Positions 1 through 8,716 of a stretch of DNA of 48,765 nucleotides are shown here, piece by piece. Source of the DNA: Duganella sp. (GTDB taxonomy: Bacteria > Pseudomonadota > Gammaproteobacteria > Burkholderiales > Burkholderiaceae_D). Positions within the stretch are counted from its first letter, which is position 1, and each line of letters starts with the position of its first letter. The notes below the pieces were generated by a model, which had not been told where the DNA came from, ran no database searches, and saw only the letters and a program-made list of their open reading frames with translations. Made by a program: the position numbers and the translations under genes. The DNA lies in NCBI GenBank assembly GCA_026225475.1, contig JAMFSU010000061.1, positions 1 through 48,765 on the forward strand. Reading direction: 5' to 3'.

Positions 1-72
1 CGAGTTTGCGGCTCTCCCGATGGTTACGCCGCAGCGCCGGGAACCCCGCAGGGGCGACGCAGTAGCGGTCGC

Positions 73-112
73 CTTTCTTTGCTTACTTATCTTTGGGCGA
101 GACCAAAGAAAG
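73..112. repeat. CTTTCTTTG / CAAAGAAAG hairpin repeat
   Basis: Arms at 73-81 (CTTTCTTTG) and 104-112 (CAAAGAAAG) are perfect inverted repeats. Inside them a shorter hairpin CTTTGG-GCGAGA-CCAAAG (91-108) can form instead. Elements of this look are scattered through Burkholderiales genomes as intergenic repeats; that is from general knowledge, not from a search. No coding frame explains it. Confidence 0.6.
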
Positions 113-117
113 TGAGC

Positions 118-296
118 GGCTGCCGGGCCGCCCCCGGCTAGCTCGTCCGAAGAGAACAAAGATTCAACTACGCACTGAGGTAAGAGGCTGCCGAGCCGCC
201 CCCGGCTAGCTCGTCCGAAGAGAACAAAGATTCAACTACGCACTGAGGTAAGAGGCTGCCGAGCCGCGCCCGGCTAGGTTGTCCAAAGAACACAAA
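118..296. repeat. 68-bp tandem repeat, two full copies and one decayed copy
   Basis: Copy 1 (118-185) and copy 2 (186-253) are nearly identical, differing at about one base early in the unit. Copy 3 (254 to about 296) keeps the GGCTGCCGAGCCG start and then diverges. Each unit begins with a GC-rich segment and ends in an AT-richer stretch. The repeat follows directly on the hairpin at 73-112, so the two probably belong to one repeat family. There is no convincing gene in 1-438; the rest of this stretch up to the ribosome binding site of the next gene holds nothing else I recognise. Confidence 0.85.
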
Positions 297-438
297 ACAT
301 CAGCATCCAAGAAAAGAATGACCGTTATTTAGACTCGGAACGGCATTACACCCCCAACCCCACTTTTTCTTTTACTATCTATCCAATAACAAGCACGCCT
401 CCAAAAAAGTAAGCGCCTATCCAATCCAGGAGCCCACC

Positions 439-1230
439 ATGTCCTCAGCCGCCGACTTCCACATCGACGCCCGCGGTGTCGCCACCATCACCCTCAACCG
501 TCCCGAGGTGCACAATGCCTTCGACGACCTCTTGATCGCCCATCTGATCAACTGCATCGCAGAGGCGCGTAAGCATCCCACAATCAAACTATTGGTACTA
601 GCTTCTACCGGCAAATCATTCTCAGCCGGTGCCGACCTGGCCTGGATGCGGCGCATGGCCGATGCATCGCGCACCGACAATCTCGGCGATGCGCAGCAAC
701 TGGCAACGTTGATGGACGCGCTCAACGGCTTCCCGGCACCGACCGTGGCCAAGATTCAAGGCGCCGTCATGGGGGGCGGTGTCGGCCTAGTGGCATGCTG
801 CGATATCGCCATTGCATCGGACCAGGCCAGCTTCGCCTTGTCGGAAGTTAAACTCGGCCTGGCGCCGGCTGTGATCAGTCCTTATGTGATCGCCAAAATC
901 GGTATCTCACAGGCACGCCGCTACTTCATCTCGGCGGAACGATTTTCGGCTATCCGGGCCGCGGCCATCGATCTGGTGCATGAAGTCGTATTGGCGACCG
1001 AACTGGATGCGCGGGTGGAACAAATCGTCAGCGCCTTGCTGGCCAATGGCCCTCAGGCCATGCGCCGCGCCAAAGAGTTGGTGCAGGCCGCCAATCCAGC
1101 GCCATGCACGATGGCCGTGCGTGACTATACGACCGCTGTGATTGCTGATCTGCGGGCTTCGGAAGAGGGTAAGGAGGGCTTGCGGGCGTTTCTCGATAAA
1201 GACACGCCGAGTTGGAAGGCCAAACACTGA
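439..1230 (+). CDS. enoyl-CoA hydratase/isomerase family protein (methylglutaconyl-CoA hydratase-like)
   Basis: A 263-residue crotonase-fold protein, the usual length of the family. The acyl-CoA and oxyanion-hole segment SAGADLAWM is near residue 64, and the second oxyanion glycine segment VMGGGVGLVACCDIAIA is near residue 110. Overall it resembles LiuC-type 3-methylglutaconyl-CoA hydratases of leucine breakdown. The other leucine genes (liuA, liuB, liuD) are not next to it, so the substrate stays open; short-chain enoyl-CoA is the alternative. It would act in the cytoplasm. An AGGAG ribosome site sits just before the ATG at 439. It converges with the DJ-1-like gene, with a terminator hairpin between them. 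Confidence 0.85.
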   Translation: MSSAADFHIDARGVATITLNRPEVHNAFDDLLIAHLINCIAEARKHPTIKLLVLASTGKSFSAGADLAWMRRMADASRTDNLGDAQQLATLMDALNGFPAPTVAKIQGAVMGGGVGLVACCDIAIASDQASFALSEVKLGLAPAVISPYVIAKIGISQARRYFISAERFSAIRAAAIDLVHEVVLATELDARVEQIVSALLANGPQAMRRAKELVQAANPAPCTMAVRDYTTAVIADLRASEEGKEGLRAFLDKDTPSWKAKH

Positions 1231-1236
1231 GCACTG

Positions 1237-1270
1237 AAAAAACGGCCGCCACCATCGCTGGTGGCAGCCG
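1237..1270 (-). terminator. intrinsic terminator for the DJ-1/PfpI gene
   Basis: GCCACCA-TCGC-TGGTGGC forms the core stem, with outer CGGC/GCCG pairs separated by a small bulge. A run of six A on the plus strand (about 1237-1242) becomes the T tract when read on the minus strand, so it fits the end of the minus-strand gene stopping at 1286. It may also slow readthrough from the plus-strand gene ending at 1230. Confidence 0.65.
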
Positions 1271-1285
1271 CGCATACCGGCTTGC

Positions 1286-1867
1286 TTATAGCTTGATTTC
1301 GGTACCCAGTACTTTGAGGAACTGCGCCAGCCATTGTGGATGACCAGGCCAGGCCGGGGAGGTGACGAAATTGCCATCGGTGACCGCGGCATCTACGGCG
1401 ATATCGGCATAGCGGCCACCGGCCAGTTTGACTTCCGGTGCGCATGCCGGATACGCCGCAATGTTCTTGCCTTCAATCACGCCAGCGGCTGCTAGTAGTT
1501 GCGCGCCATGACAGACGGCGGCAATCGGCTTGTTGTTCTCAGCGAAATGACGCACGCAAGCCAACACCTTGTCGTTCAAGCGCAGATATTCGGGCGCGCG
1601 GCCGCCGGCGATCACCACGGCATCGTAGCTGCTGGCGTCGATGTCGTCGAAGCTGGCGTTCAAGGCGAATTGGTGGCCTGGTTTTTCGGTATAAGTCTGA
1701 TCGCCTTCAAAGTCGTGGATTGCGGTCTTGATCTTGTCGCCGGCTTTTTTGCCGGGACAGACGGCATGCACGGTATGGCCTACCATTTGCAGCGCCTGGA
1801 ACGGCACCATGGTTTCGTAATCTTCGGCAAAGTCGCCGGTCAATAGTAGAATTTTCTTTGCTGCCAT
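1286..1867 (-). CDS. DJ-1/PfpI family protein
   Basis: A 193-residue class I glutamine-amidotransferase-like protein. The nucleophile elbow AAVCHGAQ carries Cys119 followed by His120, and the acidic partner lies in GDFAEDYE near residue 15, the arrangement seen in DJ-1/PfpI proteins (glyoxalase III, deglycase or protease-type activities). Which reaction this one performs cannot be told. The start at 1867 is chosen because AGGAGAT precedes the ATG at good spacing and the homologous region begins there; a longer frame upstream has no support. Downstream lies a good terminator. The LysR gene on the same strand ends 80 bases upstream. Confidence 0.85.
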   Translation of the reverse strand: MAAKKILLLTGDFAEDYETMVPFQALQMVGHTVHAVCPGKKAGDKIKTAIHDFEGDQTYTEKPGHQFALNASFDDIDASSYDAVVIAGGRAPEYLRLNDKVLACVRHFAENNKPIAAVCHGAQLLAAAGVIEGKNIAAYPACAPEVKLAGGRYADIAVDAAVTDGNFVTSPAWPGHPQWLAQFLKVLGTEIKL

Positions 1868-1947
1868 GCTGATCTCCTGGTTGGCGAGCCTTTGGCTCAT
1901 TTTGCGGGGTGCTACTGGTTGCCAATGTGCGCGCTGTGTACGCGTTC

Positions 1948-2865
1948 TTATTTGATCCACGTCATCTGACGCGACTTCCCCATTAAAAACTCCTTGTTCG
2001 GTGCCATGCAATCGCGCAGATAGCTCCACAGCGCCGAGACTCTTGCCACAGGGCGCTGTTCGCTGGCAGCCACTAGCCAGAACGAGCGCGTGATACCAAC
2101 TTGCTCGGCCAGCACCGGCACCAGATCGTCAGTCTGCTGCGCCAGGAAGCAGGGCAGGATGGCCAGCGCCTGACCGCTGCGTGCGGCGGTGTACTGGGCA
2201 ATCACACTGGTGCTGCGGAACGCGCGAAATGCCTGCGGTGCAATGTTGTCCTTGTAACGCAGTTCTTCGCTGAAGACCAGATCATCGATATAGCCAATGA
2301 AAGCATGCTGCTCCAGATCGCTTTGCTGGCGTATCGGTGCATGGCGCTCCAGGTAGGCCGGTGTGGCATAGAGCTGTAATGCATAATCGGCCAGTTTCGT
2401 GACAACGTAATTACCGCTGACCGGGCGTTCTATGGTGACACTGATGTCAGCTTCGCGCTTGGACAGATTTACGAAGCGCGGCATTGGCAGCATGTCGACC
2501 GAAATATGCGGGTGCCGGGCGCAGAAATGGGCAATATGCGGCGCTAGCACAAAGGTGCCAAAACCTTCGGTGGCACCCAGCCGCACCTGTCCCGACAAGA
2601 GCCGGTTATGTCCGCCCAGTTCCTCGGTGGCGGCATAGACGGTACTTTCTATCTTCTCGGCATATTCGACCAAACGGTAGCCGTCAGCAGTCAGGCTGTA
2701 GCCATGGTTGTTGCGTTCGAATAACTGGCTGCCGACCTGTTCTTCAAAGCGTTTGATGCGGCGCGATACGGTTGAATGATCGATGCCCAGCTTCTTGGCC
2801 GCGTCGACCAGACCCTGGCTGCGCGTGAGTTCCAGAAAGACGCGTAAGTTGTCCCAATCGAGCAT
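1948..2865 (-). CDS. LysR family transcriptional regulator
   Basis: A 305-residue LysR-type regulator: N-terminal winged helix-turn-helix at about residues 1-60 ([20 protein letters not shown] is the HTH core) and a periplasmic-binding-like effector domain after residue 90. It diverges from the binding protein-mmsA-mmsB set, the classical layout of a LysR regulator with its target. A perfect inverted repeat 21 bases upstream of its start (2886-2903) is a plausible operator. Inference: it responds to a metabolite of valine or a related acid and controls both directions. Confidence 0.9.
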   Translation of the reverse strand: MLDWDNLRVFLELTRSQGLVDAAKKLGIDHSTVSRRIKRFEEQVGSQLFERNNHGYSLTADGYRLVEYAEKIESTVYAATEELGGHNRLLSGQVRLGATEGFGTFVLAPHIAHFCARHPHISVDMLPMPRFVNLSKREADISVTIERPVSGNYVVTKLADYALQLYATPAYLERHAPIRQQSDLEQHAFIGYIDDLVFSEELRYKDNIAPQAFRAFRSTSVIAQYTAARSGQALAILPCFLAQQTDDLVPVLAEQVGITRSFWLVAASEQRPVARVSALWSYLRDCMAPNKEFLMGKSRQMTWIK

Positions 2866-2885
2866 CTTGTCTCCTGATGAAGTTC

Positions 2886-2903
2886 ATTTGCATTTTTGCA
2901 AAT
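2886..2903. promoter_or_regulatory. inverted repeat, probable LysR operator
   Basis: ATTTGCA-TTTT-TGCAAAT is a perfect 7-bp-arm palindrome in the gap between the LysR gene and the divergent binding-protein gene. It contains the T-N11-A pattern typical of LysR binding sites. Position and symmetry support the call; binding is not shown. Confidence 0.6.
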
Positions 2904-3020
2904 TGATTTTGATTTATTGCTTATTGTAACGATATTAACGCACATGCAGAATGGTCTCCGAAATGTGCTGTCAGGCTTGCCGGTCAGACGCGTTTCATAA
3001 AACCTATAACAGGAGACAAC

Positions 3021-4235
3021 ATGCAAAAAACCGTACGCGCTGGCGTCACGCTGGCCGCGCTTTCCCTGCTGCTGTGCGCAGCCAGTGTGCAGGCGCAAAA
3101 CAGCGATACTGTCAAAATCGGCATTCTTACCGACATGTCCGGACCGTACTCGGCCATGGGTGGTCAGGGTTCCGTGGTGGCTGCCAAGCTGGCCATTGAG
3201 GATTGTCTCAAGGCCGAATGCAAAGGCATGAAGATCGAAGTACTGTCGGCCGACAATCAAAACAAGCCTGACATTGGCGTGACCCGCGCACGCGAATGGC
3301 TGGACCGCGACAAGGTCGAGGCGATTGCCGACCTGACCAATTCGTCGGTGGCGCTGGCGGTGCAAAAGCTGATCAAGGAAAAGGGCGGTATCGCTATGTA
3401 TAGCGGTCCGGCCACCGGTGCCCTGACCACTAGCGAATGTGCGATCAACGGCTTCCACTGGATGTTCGACACCTATTCGCAGGCCGCCGGTGCTGCTGCG
3501 GCGCTGACCAAGCTGGGCAATAAGTCGTGGTACTTCGTCACGGTCGACTATGCCTTTGGCCATTCGCTCGAAAAAGACGCCAGCGATGTCGTCAAGAGCC
3601 TCGGCGGCACGGTGCTTGGTTCGGTGCGCCATCCTTTGAATGCCTCCGATTTTTCATCGTTCCTGTTGCAGGCGCAAGCATCCAAGGCGCAGGTGATCGG
3701 CCTGGCCGATGGTGGTACCGATGTGGTCAATGCAATCAAGCAGGCGCGTTCCTTCGGCGTTGGTGACAAGAACCAGCGTCTGGTGGCCTTGCTGGTATTC
3801 CTGTCCGATGTCCATGCCCTGGGTCTGGAAGCGGCACAGGGGCTGGTCTATACCGATGGTTTTTACTGGGACTACGACAACGATACGCGGGCGTTTTCCA
3901 AGCGTTTCGAAGCGCAGTACAAGAACATCAAGCCGACCATGGTGCAAGCTGGGGTGTATTCCAGCGTCTATCACTTCCTCAAGGCACGCGCTGCTGCCAA
4001 GACTTCCGACTGGAAAGTGGTGGCGCAAAAGATGCGTGAGATTCCCATCAATGATGCGGTCATGCGCAATGCCTCAATCCGTCCCGATGGGCGCGTGATC
4101 CATGACATGTATCTGTATCAGGTCAAGTCGCCGGCAGAATCGAAAGGCCCCTGGGATTACCTGAAACTGCTGTCGACGATCCCGGCGCAACAGGCATTCC
4201 GGCCCATGGATGCCGCCTGTCCACTGGTGAAGTAA
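3021..4235 (+). CDS. ABC transporter substrate-binding protein, branched-chain amino acid (LivK) type
   Basis: A 404-residue periplasmic binding protein. Residues 1-25 are a signal peptide ending in SVQAQ. The mature part has the type I periplasmic-binding fold of the Leu/Ile/Val family, with the early motif KIGILTDMSGPYS. No permease or ATPase genes (livHMGF) follow, so it is an orphan that must share membrane components from elsewhere or act as a sensor. It is followed after 69 bases by mmsA and mmsB, suggesting its ligand feeds into, or signals for, valine-type catabolism. An AGGAGAC ribosome site precedes the ATG. Confidence 0.85.
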   Translation: MQKTVRAGVTLAALSLLLCAASVQAQNSDTVKIGILTDMSGPYSAMGGQGSVVAAKLAIEDCLKAECKGMKIEVLSADNQNKPDIGVTRAREWLDRDKVEAIADLTNSSVALAVQKLIKEKGGIAMYSGPATGALTTSECAINGFHWMFDTYSQAAGAAAALTKLGNKSWYFVTVDYAFGHSLEKDASDVVKSLGGTVLGSVRHPLNASDFSSFLLQAQASKAQVIGLADGGTDVVNAIKQARSFGVGDKNQRLVALLVFLSDVHALGLEAAQGLVYTDGFYWDYDNDTRAFSKRFEAQYKNIKPTMVQAGVYSSVYHFLKARAAAKTSDWKVVAQKMREIPINDAVMRNASIRPDGRVIHDMYLYQVKSPAESKGPWDYLKLLSTIPAQQAFRPMDAACPLVK

Positions 4236-4304
4236 GTCACTGCCATTCCGGGCCTGGCAAAGACACTGCACCAGGCGCTTATTCAACTTTATGGAAAACG
4301 TATC

Positions 4305-5813
4305 ATGAGCTCAGCCACTATCCCCAATGTTCCGCTCTATCTCAATGGCGCCACCGTGCAGTCAACTTCGCAGGAGTGGCGCGACGTGCTCAATCCGGCC
4401 ACACAGCAGGTGGTAGCGCGCGTGCCATTTGCCACCAAGGACGAGGTTGATCGCGCGGTCGCCAATGCCAAGCAGGCCTTCCAGGGCTGGCGCAATACCT
4501 CGCTGGCGCAGCGCATGCGCATCATGCTCAAGTTCCAGCAACTGCTGCGCGACAATATCGCGCCGCTGGCCGAGCTGATCACGCGCGAACACGGCAAGAC
4601 CTTGCCGGACGCCGAAGGCGAAGTCATGCGCGGCCTGGAAGTGGTAGAACATGCCTGCTCGATCACCTCGCTGCAATTGGGTGAAATGGCCGAAAATGTC
4701 GCCGGCGGCGTCGACGTCTATACCTTGCATCAGCCAATCGGCGTCGGTGCCGGTATTACTGCATTCAACTTCCCGGTGATGCTGCCGTGCTTCATGTTCC
4801 CGGTGGCGGTCGCTTGCGGCAATACCTTCGTGCTTAAGCCCTCGGAACAGGATCCATCCTCCTCGCTGTTCCTGGTCGAACTGGCCAATCAGGCCGGTTT
4901 GCCGCCGGGGGTGTTGAATGTGGTGCATGGCGGTCCCGATGTGGCCAACATGATTTGCGATCATCCCGATATCAAGGCGGTGTCGTTCATCGGCTCGACC
5001 CATGTCGGCACCCATATCTACCAACGCGCCAGCGCCGCCGGCAAGCGGGCGCAATCGATGATGGGCGCCAAGAACCATTGCGTGGTGCTGCCTGATGCGC
5101 CGAAGGACCATGCCATCAACAACTTGCTCGGTGCCGCCTTTGGTGCTGCCGGCCAGCGTTGCATGGCCAATTCGGTGGTGGTCCTGGTCGGTCAGACCAA
5201 GGCCTGGATTCCGGAGATCGTCGAGCGTTCCAAGGCGCTCAAGGTGGGGCCGGGCAGTGATCGCCAGGCCGACGTCGGTCCGTTGGTATCGAAGGCCGCC
5301 AAGCAGCGCGTCGAACGCATGATCGGCACCGGTGTTGAGCAGGGCGCGCAGTTGTTGCTCGATGGTCGCGGCTGCAAGGTGGCCGAGTACGGCGAGGGTA
5401 ACTTCGTCGGGCCGACCATCTTCAGTGGCGTCAAGCGCGGCATGGATATCTACGATCAGGAAATCTTCGGACCCGCCATGTGCATCGTCGAAGTAGAGAC
5501 ACTCGACGATGCGATTGCCTTCATTAACGCCAATCCGAACGGCAACGGCACCTCGATTTTCACGGCCTCAGGTTGGGCGGCGCGCAAGTTCCAGAATGAA
5601 ATTGACGTCGGTCAGGTCGGTATCAACGTACCGATCCCAGTGCCGGTGGCGTATTTCAGTTTCACCGGTTCGCGCGCCTCCAAGCTCGGCGATCTTGGTC
5701 CCAACGGCAAGCAGGCGGTGTTGTTCTGGACCCAGACCAAGACGGTCACGGCGCGCTGGTATGCGCCCGATGAAGTCGCAGGTCAGGTCAATACGACGAT
5801 TTCGCTCAAGTAA
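4305..5813 (+). CDS. mmsA: CoA-acylating methylmalonate-semialdehyde dehydrogenase
   Basis: A 502-residue aldehyde dehydrogenase superfamily member of the normal MmsA length. Catalytic Cys286 lies in GQRCMANS, and the cofactor region [14 protein letters not shown] and the FIGSTHVG loop are clear. It turns (S)-methylmalonate semialdehyde, CoA and NAD+ into propionyl-CoA (and malonate semialdehyde into acetyl-CoA) in the cytoplasm, the last step of valine breakdown. mmsB follows after 28 bases, so the two are very probably co-transcribed. The earlier valine enzymes are not in the window. Confidence 0.95.
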   Translation: MSSATIPNVPLYLNGATVQSTSQEWRDVLNPATQQVVARVPFATKDEVDRAVANAKQAFQGWRNTSLAQRMRIMLKFQQLLRDNIAPLAELITREHGKTLPDAEGEVMRGLEVVEHACSITSLQLGEMAENVAGGVDVYTLHQPIGVGAGITAFNFPVMLPCFMFPVAVACGNTFVLKPSEQDPSSSLFLVELANQAGLPPGVLNVVHGGPDVANMICDHPDIKAVSFIGSTHVGTHIYQRASAAGKRAQSMMGAKNHCVVLPDAPKDHAINNLLGAAFGAAGQRCMANSVVVLVGQTKAWIPEIVERSKALKVGPGSDRQADVGPLVSKAAKQRVERMIGTGVEQGAQLLLDGRGCKVAEYGEGNFVGPTIFSGVKRGMDIYDQEIFGPAMCIVEVETLDDAIAFINANPNGNGTSIFTASGWAARKFQNEIDVGQVGINVPIPVPVAYFSFTGSRASKLGDLGPNGKQAVLFWTQTKTVTARWYAPDEVAGQVNTTISLK

Positions 5814-5841
5814 GGCGGCAGACTCACTACAGGAGAACGAC

Positions 5842-6735
5842 ATGAGCGCAGAAATTGTCTTCATAGGATTGGGTAACATGGGGTTGCCGATGGCGCAGAA
5901 TCTGGTCAAGGCCGGTCATCAGTTGAGCGGACACGATCTGGTCAAGTCCAGCGTGGACAAGCTGCTGGCCAGCGGCGGCGTCACCGAAGCCAATGCCATG
6001 GCAGCGGTAGCCAAGGCCAAGGTGGTGATGACCATGCTGCCGGCCAGCCGCCATGTGGAATCGATTTATCTGGGGGAGCAGGGGATATTGTCGCAACTGC
6101 AGCCTGGCACCTTGTTGATCGATTGTTCCACGATTGCCCCGGAAGTTTCCCGCAAGGTAGCCAGTGCGGCGCAGCAACGTGGCTTTGACATGCTCGATGC
6201 GCCCGTGTCGGGTGGTACCAATGGTGCTGCTGCCGGCACGCTGACCTTCATGGTCGGTGGCAGTGATCAGGCGTTTGCGCGCGCCAAACCGTATCTGGAA
6301 AAAATGGGACGGGCGATCTTCCATGCCGGCGCCAGCGGCAGCGGCCAGACCGTCAAGGTGTGCAATAACATGTTGCTCGGCATTTTGATGATCGGCACGT
6401 CCGAAGCGCTACGCCTCGGTATTGCCAACGGCATGGATCCCAAGGTCTTGTCGGAGATCATGTCCAAGAGTTCCGGTCGTAACTGGGCCTTGGAAGTGTA
6501 CAACCCGTGCCCCGGGGTAATGGACGCGGTGCCAGCCTCGCATGATTATGCCGGTGGTTTTGGCGTTGATCTGATGCTCAAGGACCTCGGTCTGGCAGTC
6601 GAGAGCGCACTGGCCACCGACAGCAGCGTGCCGCTCGGTGCGCTGGCGCGCAACTTGTACGATATTCATAGCAAGGCTGGCGCTGGCGGACTCGATTTTT
6701 CCAGTGTGTTCAATCTGCTGGCGACAACGAAATGA
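5842..6735 (+). CDS. mmsB: 3-hydroxyisobutyrate dehydrogenase
   Basis: A 297-residue beta-hydroxyacid dehydrogenase. The NAD-binding motif IGLGNMGLPMAQNL is at the N-terminus, the substrate motif DAPVSGGTNGAAAG follows, and the catalytic lysine is Lys172 in VKVCNNMLL. It oxidises 3-hydroxyisobutyrate to methylmalonate semialdehyde, the substrate of the preceding gene product. The ATG at 5842 is set by AGGAGAA seven bases upstream and by the position of the Rossmann motif; the open frame extends farther upstream inside mmsA but is not coding there. A terminator hairpin follows. Confidence 0.95.
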   Translation: MSAEIVFIGLGNMGLPMAQNLVKAGHQLSGHDLVKSSVDKLLASGGVTEANAMAAVAKAKVVMTMLPASRHVESIYLGEQGILSQLQPGTLLIDCSTIAPEVSRKVASAAQQRGFDMLDAPVSGGTNGAAAGTLTFMVGGSDQAFARAKPYLEKMGRAIFHAGASGSGQTVKVCNNMLLGILMIGTSEALRLGIANGMDPKVLSEIMSKSSGRNWALEVYNPCPGVMDAVPASHDYAGGFGVDLMLKDLGLAVESALATDSSVPLGALARNLYDIHSKAGAGGLDFSSVFNLLATTK

Positions 6736-6770
6736 GCTTGTCGGCGTACTGATCTCGGCATCTCCAGTTT

Positions 6771-6793
6771 GGCGCGTTTTCCGCGCCTTTTTT
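6771..6793 (+). terminator. intrinsic terminator after mmsB
   Basis: GGCGCG (6771-6776), loop TTTTC, CGCGCC (6782-6787), then six T. It lies 35 bases after the mmsB stop and ends the binding protein-mmsA-mmsB unit before the convergent dehydrogenase gene. Confidence 0.75.
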
Positions 6794-6805
6794 ATTGCTG
6801 CCGCA

Positions 6806-7786
6806 TCAATGTGCCGGTATTGCTTCGTCTTCGAGATGGGCGCGAATGATGCTGGCGAAATCCTGGTCGGCGGTGAAGCCGAGTGCCTTGGCGCGCGTTG
6901 CTGTGAAGTTGCCGGGCCAGGAATTGACGATGCGCTTGATAGCGTCATCGTCTTGCCATGTGATCAGTTTGATCACGTCGTCACCAGCCACCTGGCGCAG
7001 TGCATCGACCATCTGCTGCACCGTGACCGATAGGCCATCGATGCTGAGAAAGCGCGCCAGCCCCAGGTCGGCACCGTTGATTTCATGGCCGTGGATCAGA
7101 TTGGCGATGGCCTGGCGCGGCGACATCAGCCACATGCGCGTGGCCGGGCCGACCGGGCAGATGGCAGCTTGGCCGTTGAGCGGTTCGCGGATGATGCCGC
7201 TGGCGAAGCTGGACGCGGCCTTGTTGGGCACACCGGGACGCACCGAAATGGTCGGCATGCGCAACGCCCGGCCATCAATGTAGCCTTTGCGGCTGTAGTC
7301 GTTGATCAGCAATTCGCCCATCACCTTCTGGGCACCATACGAGCTTTGCGGCATCAGCAAGGCATGGTCCGGCACTTGTGCTGGCAAGTCGCCGCCAAAT
7401 ACCGCCACCGAACTGGTGAACACCACGCGCGGCACGCTGCCCAATGCGCGCGCACGTTCCAGAATCAAGCGGGTGGCGTCGAAGTTGATCTTCATGCCGA
7501 GCGCAAAGTCGGCTTCGGCCTGGCCGCTCACGATGGCGGCAAGGTGGAAGATGGATTGTGTTTCAGGGCCAATCACCTTGGCAATGACGGCAGCGTCGGC
7601 GATGTCGCCGGTGACCATGTCGATGCGGCTGTCGTCGAAGCCGCTGGCGGCCACCACGTCAAGCAAGGTAATGCGGGTAATCGTCTGCGGCTGACCATTG
7701 TGGCCGATGAGTTGACCGCGCCGCAACAACTGACGGGCCAGACGGCTACCTAGAAAACCGGCGCCGCCGGTGATGACAACATGCAT
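6806..7786 (-). CDS. denD: NAD-dependent epimerase/dehydratase family, D-erythronate dehydrogenase-like
   Basis: A 326-residue extended short-chain dehydrogenase. The nucleotide motif GGAGFLGSRLA lies at residues 7-17, the active-site Tyr and Lys are in SYGAQKVMGE, and SSVAVFGG supplies the serine. The sequence is close to DenD, which oxidises D-erythronate at C2 in the tetronate pathway. The kinase (DenK/OtnK) and the other pathway genes are absent nearby, so the substrate is an inference from similarity. The start at 7786 has AGGAGC upstream and places the Rossmann motif at the N-terminus. Confidence 0.8.
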   Translation of the reverse strand: MHVVITGGAGFLGSRLARQLLRRGQLIGHNGQPQTITRITLLDVVAASGFDDSRIDMVTGDIADAAVIAKVIGPETQSIFHLAAIVSGQAEADFALGMKINFDATRLILERARALGSVPRVVFTSSVAVFGGDLPAQVPDHALLMPQSSYGAQKVMGELLINDYSRKGYIDGRALRMPTISVRPGVPNKAASSFASGIIREPLNGQAAICPVGPATRMWLMSPRQAIANLIHGHEINGADLGLARFLSIDGLSVTVQQMVDALRQVAGDDVIKLITWQDDDAIKRIVNSWPGNFTATRAKALGFTADQDFASIIRAHLEDEAIPAH

Positions 7787-7904
7787 AGATGCTCCTGAAA
7801 AGGACAATCGAGTTGGGGCGGGCAATGCGGGCCAGTGTAGGAAGCAATGCCGGCAGGTGTCAATTTGCAGTGCAATACAAACAGCAGGTGGGTGCGAGAC
7901 CGAC

Positions 7905-7949
7905 GAAAAAAACGCCGCCAGTCGCAATTGCGCTGGCAGCGTTCTTTTT
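7905..7949 (-). terminator. terminator hairpin downstream of efp
   Basis: AACGCCGCCAG (7911-7921) pairs with CTGGCAGCGTT (7932-7942) with one mismatch. On the minus strand the stem is followed by a T run (complement of 7905-7912). There is also a T run on the plus side, so it could work both ways. A second small hairpin, GACGCCC-CAAA-GGGCGTC (7952-7969), sits between it and the efp stop codon. Confidence 0.65.
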
Positions 7950-7983
7950 GTGACGCCCCAAAGGGCGTCGCAGCGGGCAAGGA

Positions 7984-8559
7984 TTAGTTGCGCACGACTT
8001 TCTTGTATTCGTTGGTGCGGGTATCGATTTCGATCTGGTCGTCCTGGCTCACGAACAACGGCACCATGACGATTGCTTGCTTGCCGTCGATGGCGTTTTC
8101 GATCTTGGCTTCCTTGAGGACGTTGCCCGAAGTGTTGCCCTTGACCGCTGGTTCTGAGTACACCACTTGACGCACGATGGTCGTTGGCATTTCCACAGAG
8201 ATTGCCTTGCCGTCATAGAACACGGCTTCGCATTCCATACCGTCTTTCAGGTAGTTAACGGCGTCGCCCATGTTTTCGCCTTCGATTTCGTACTGATTGA
8301 ATTCACTGTCCATGAACACATACAGCGGATCGGCGAAGTAGGAATAAGTGACTTCCTTCTTGTCCAGTACCACCACGTCGAACTTGTCGTCGCCGCGGAA
8401 CACGTTTTCCTGTGGGCTGTTGGTCAACAGGTTCTTCATCTTCCACTTGTAGGTAAAACCGGTACGGCTGGAACCGTTGATGTCGGAGCGCAACACGATC
8501 ATTGGCTTGCTGTCGACCATAATGATGTTGCCGACGCGAATTTCTTTTGCAAATTTCAT
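7984..8559 (-). CDS. efp: translation elongation factor P (Arg32 type)
   Basis: A 191-residue elongation factor P. It binds ribosomes stalled on polyproline stretches and promotes peptide bond formation. Domain I contains the loop NGSSRTGF with Arg at residue 32, the site that EarP decorates with rhamnose; lysine-type EF-P would have Lys here. The start at 8559 is the family start ([11 protein letters not shown]); the twenty extra codons upstream are not conserved-looking. The modifying enzyme EarP is the next gene upstream on the same strand, 157 bases away. Confidence 0.97.
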   Translation of the reverse strand: MKFAKEIRVGNIIMVDSKPMIVLRSDINGSSRTGFTYKWKMKNLLTNSPQENVFRGDDKFDVVVLDKKEVTYSYFADPLYVFMDSEFNQYEIEGENMGDAVNYLKDGMECEAVFYDGKAISVEMPTTIVRQVVYSEPAVKGNTSGNVLKEAKIENAIDGKQAIVMVPLFVSQDDQIEIDTRTNEYKKVVRN

Positions 8560-8716
8560 AGCGATTAATTTAAAAAGTAGGTTGCATAAAATCGTCTGTA
8601 GCCTACTGGAGAAAAACACCGCAAGCCCACGTTGGATCGGATTCAGAATGTACCCTGACGCATCGAAGCTGTCAGGACCATCAAAAATTAGCCCTGCATT
8701 TTAACTCATTTTCGAG

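Noticed and set aside
118..296. CRISPR array
   Set aside because: The units are head-to-tail tandem copies with no unique spacers and no cas genes nearby.
2691..3632. Minus-strand open frame of 313 codons across the LysR gap and the binding-protein gene
   Set aside because: It crosses the LysR gene in another frame and runs opposite the binding protein; composition effect only.
4362..5111. Minus-strand frame within mmsA, rich in His, Gln and Arg
   Set aside because: Typical antisense shadow of a GC-rich gene; no start signals and no recognisable domain.
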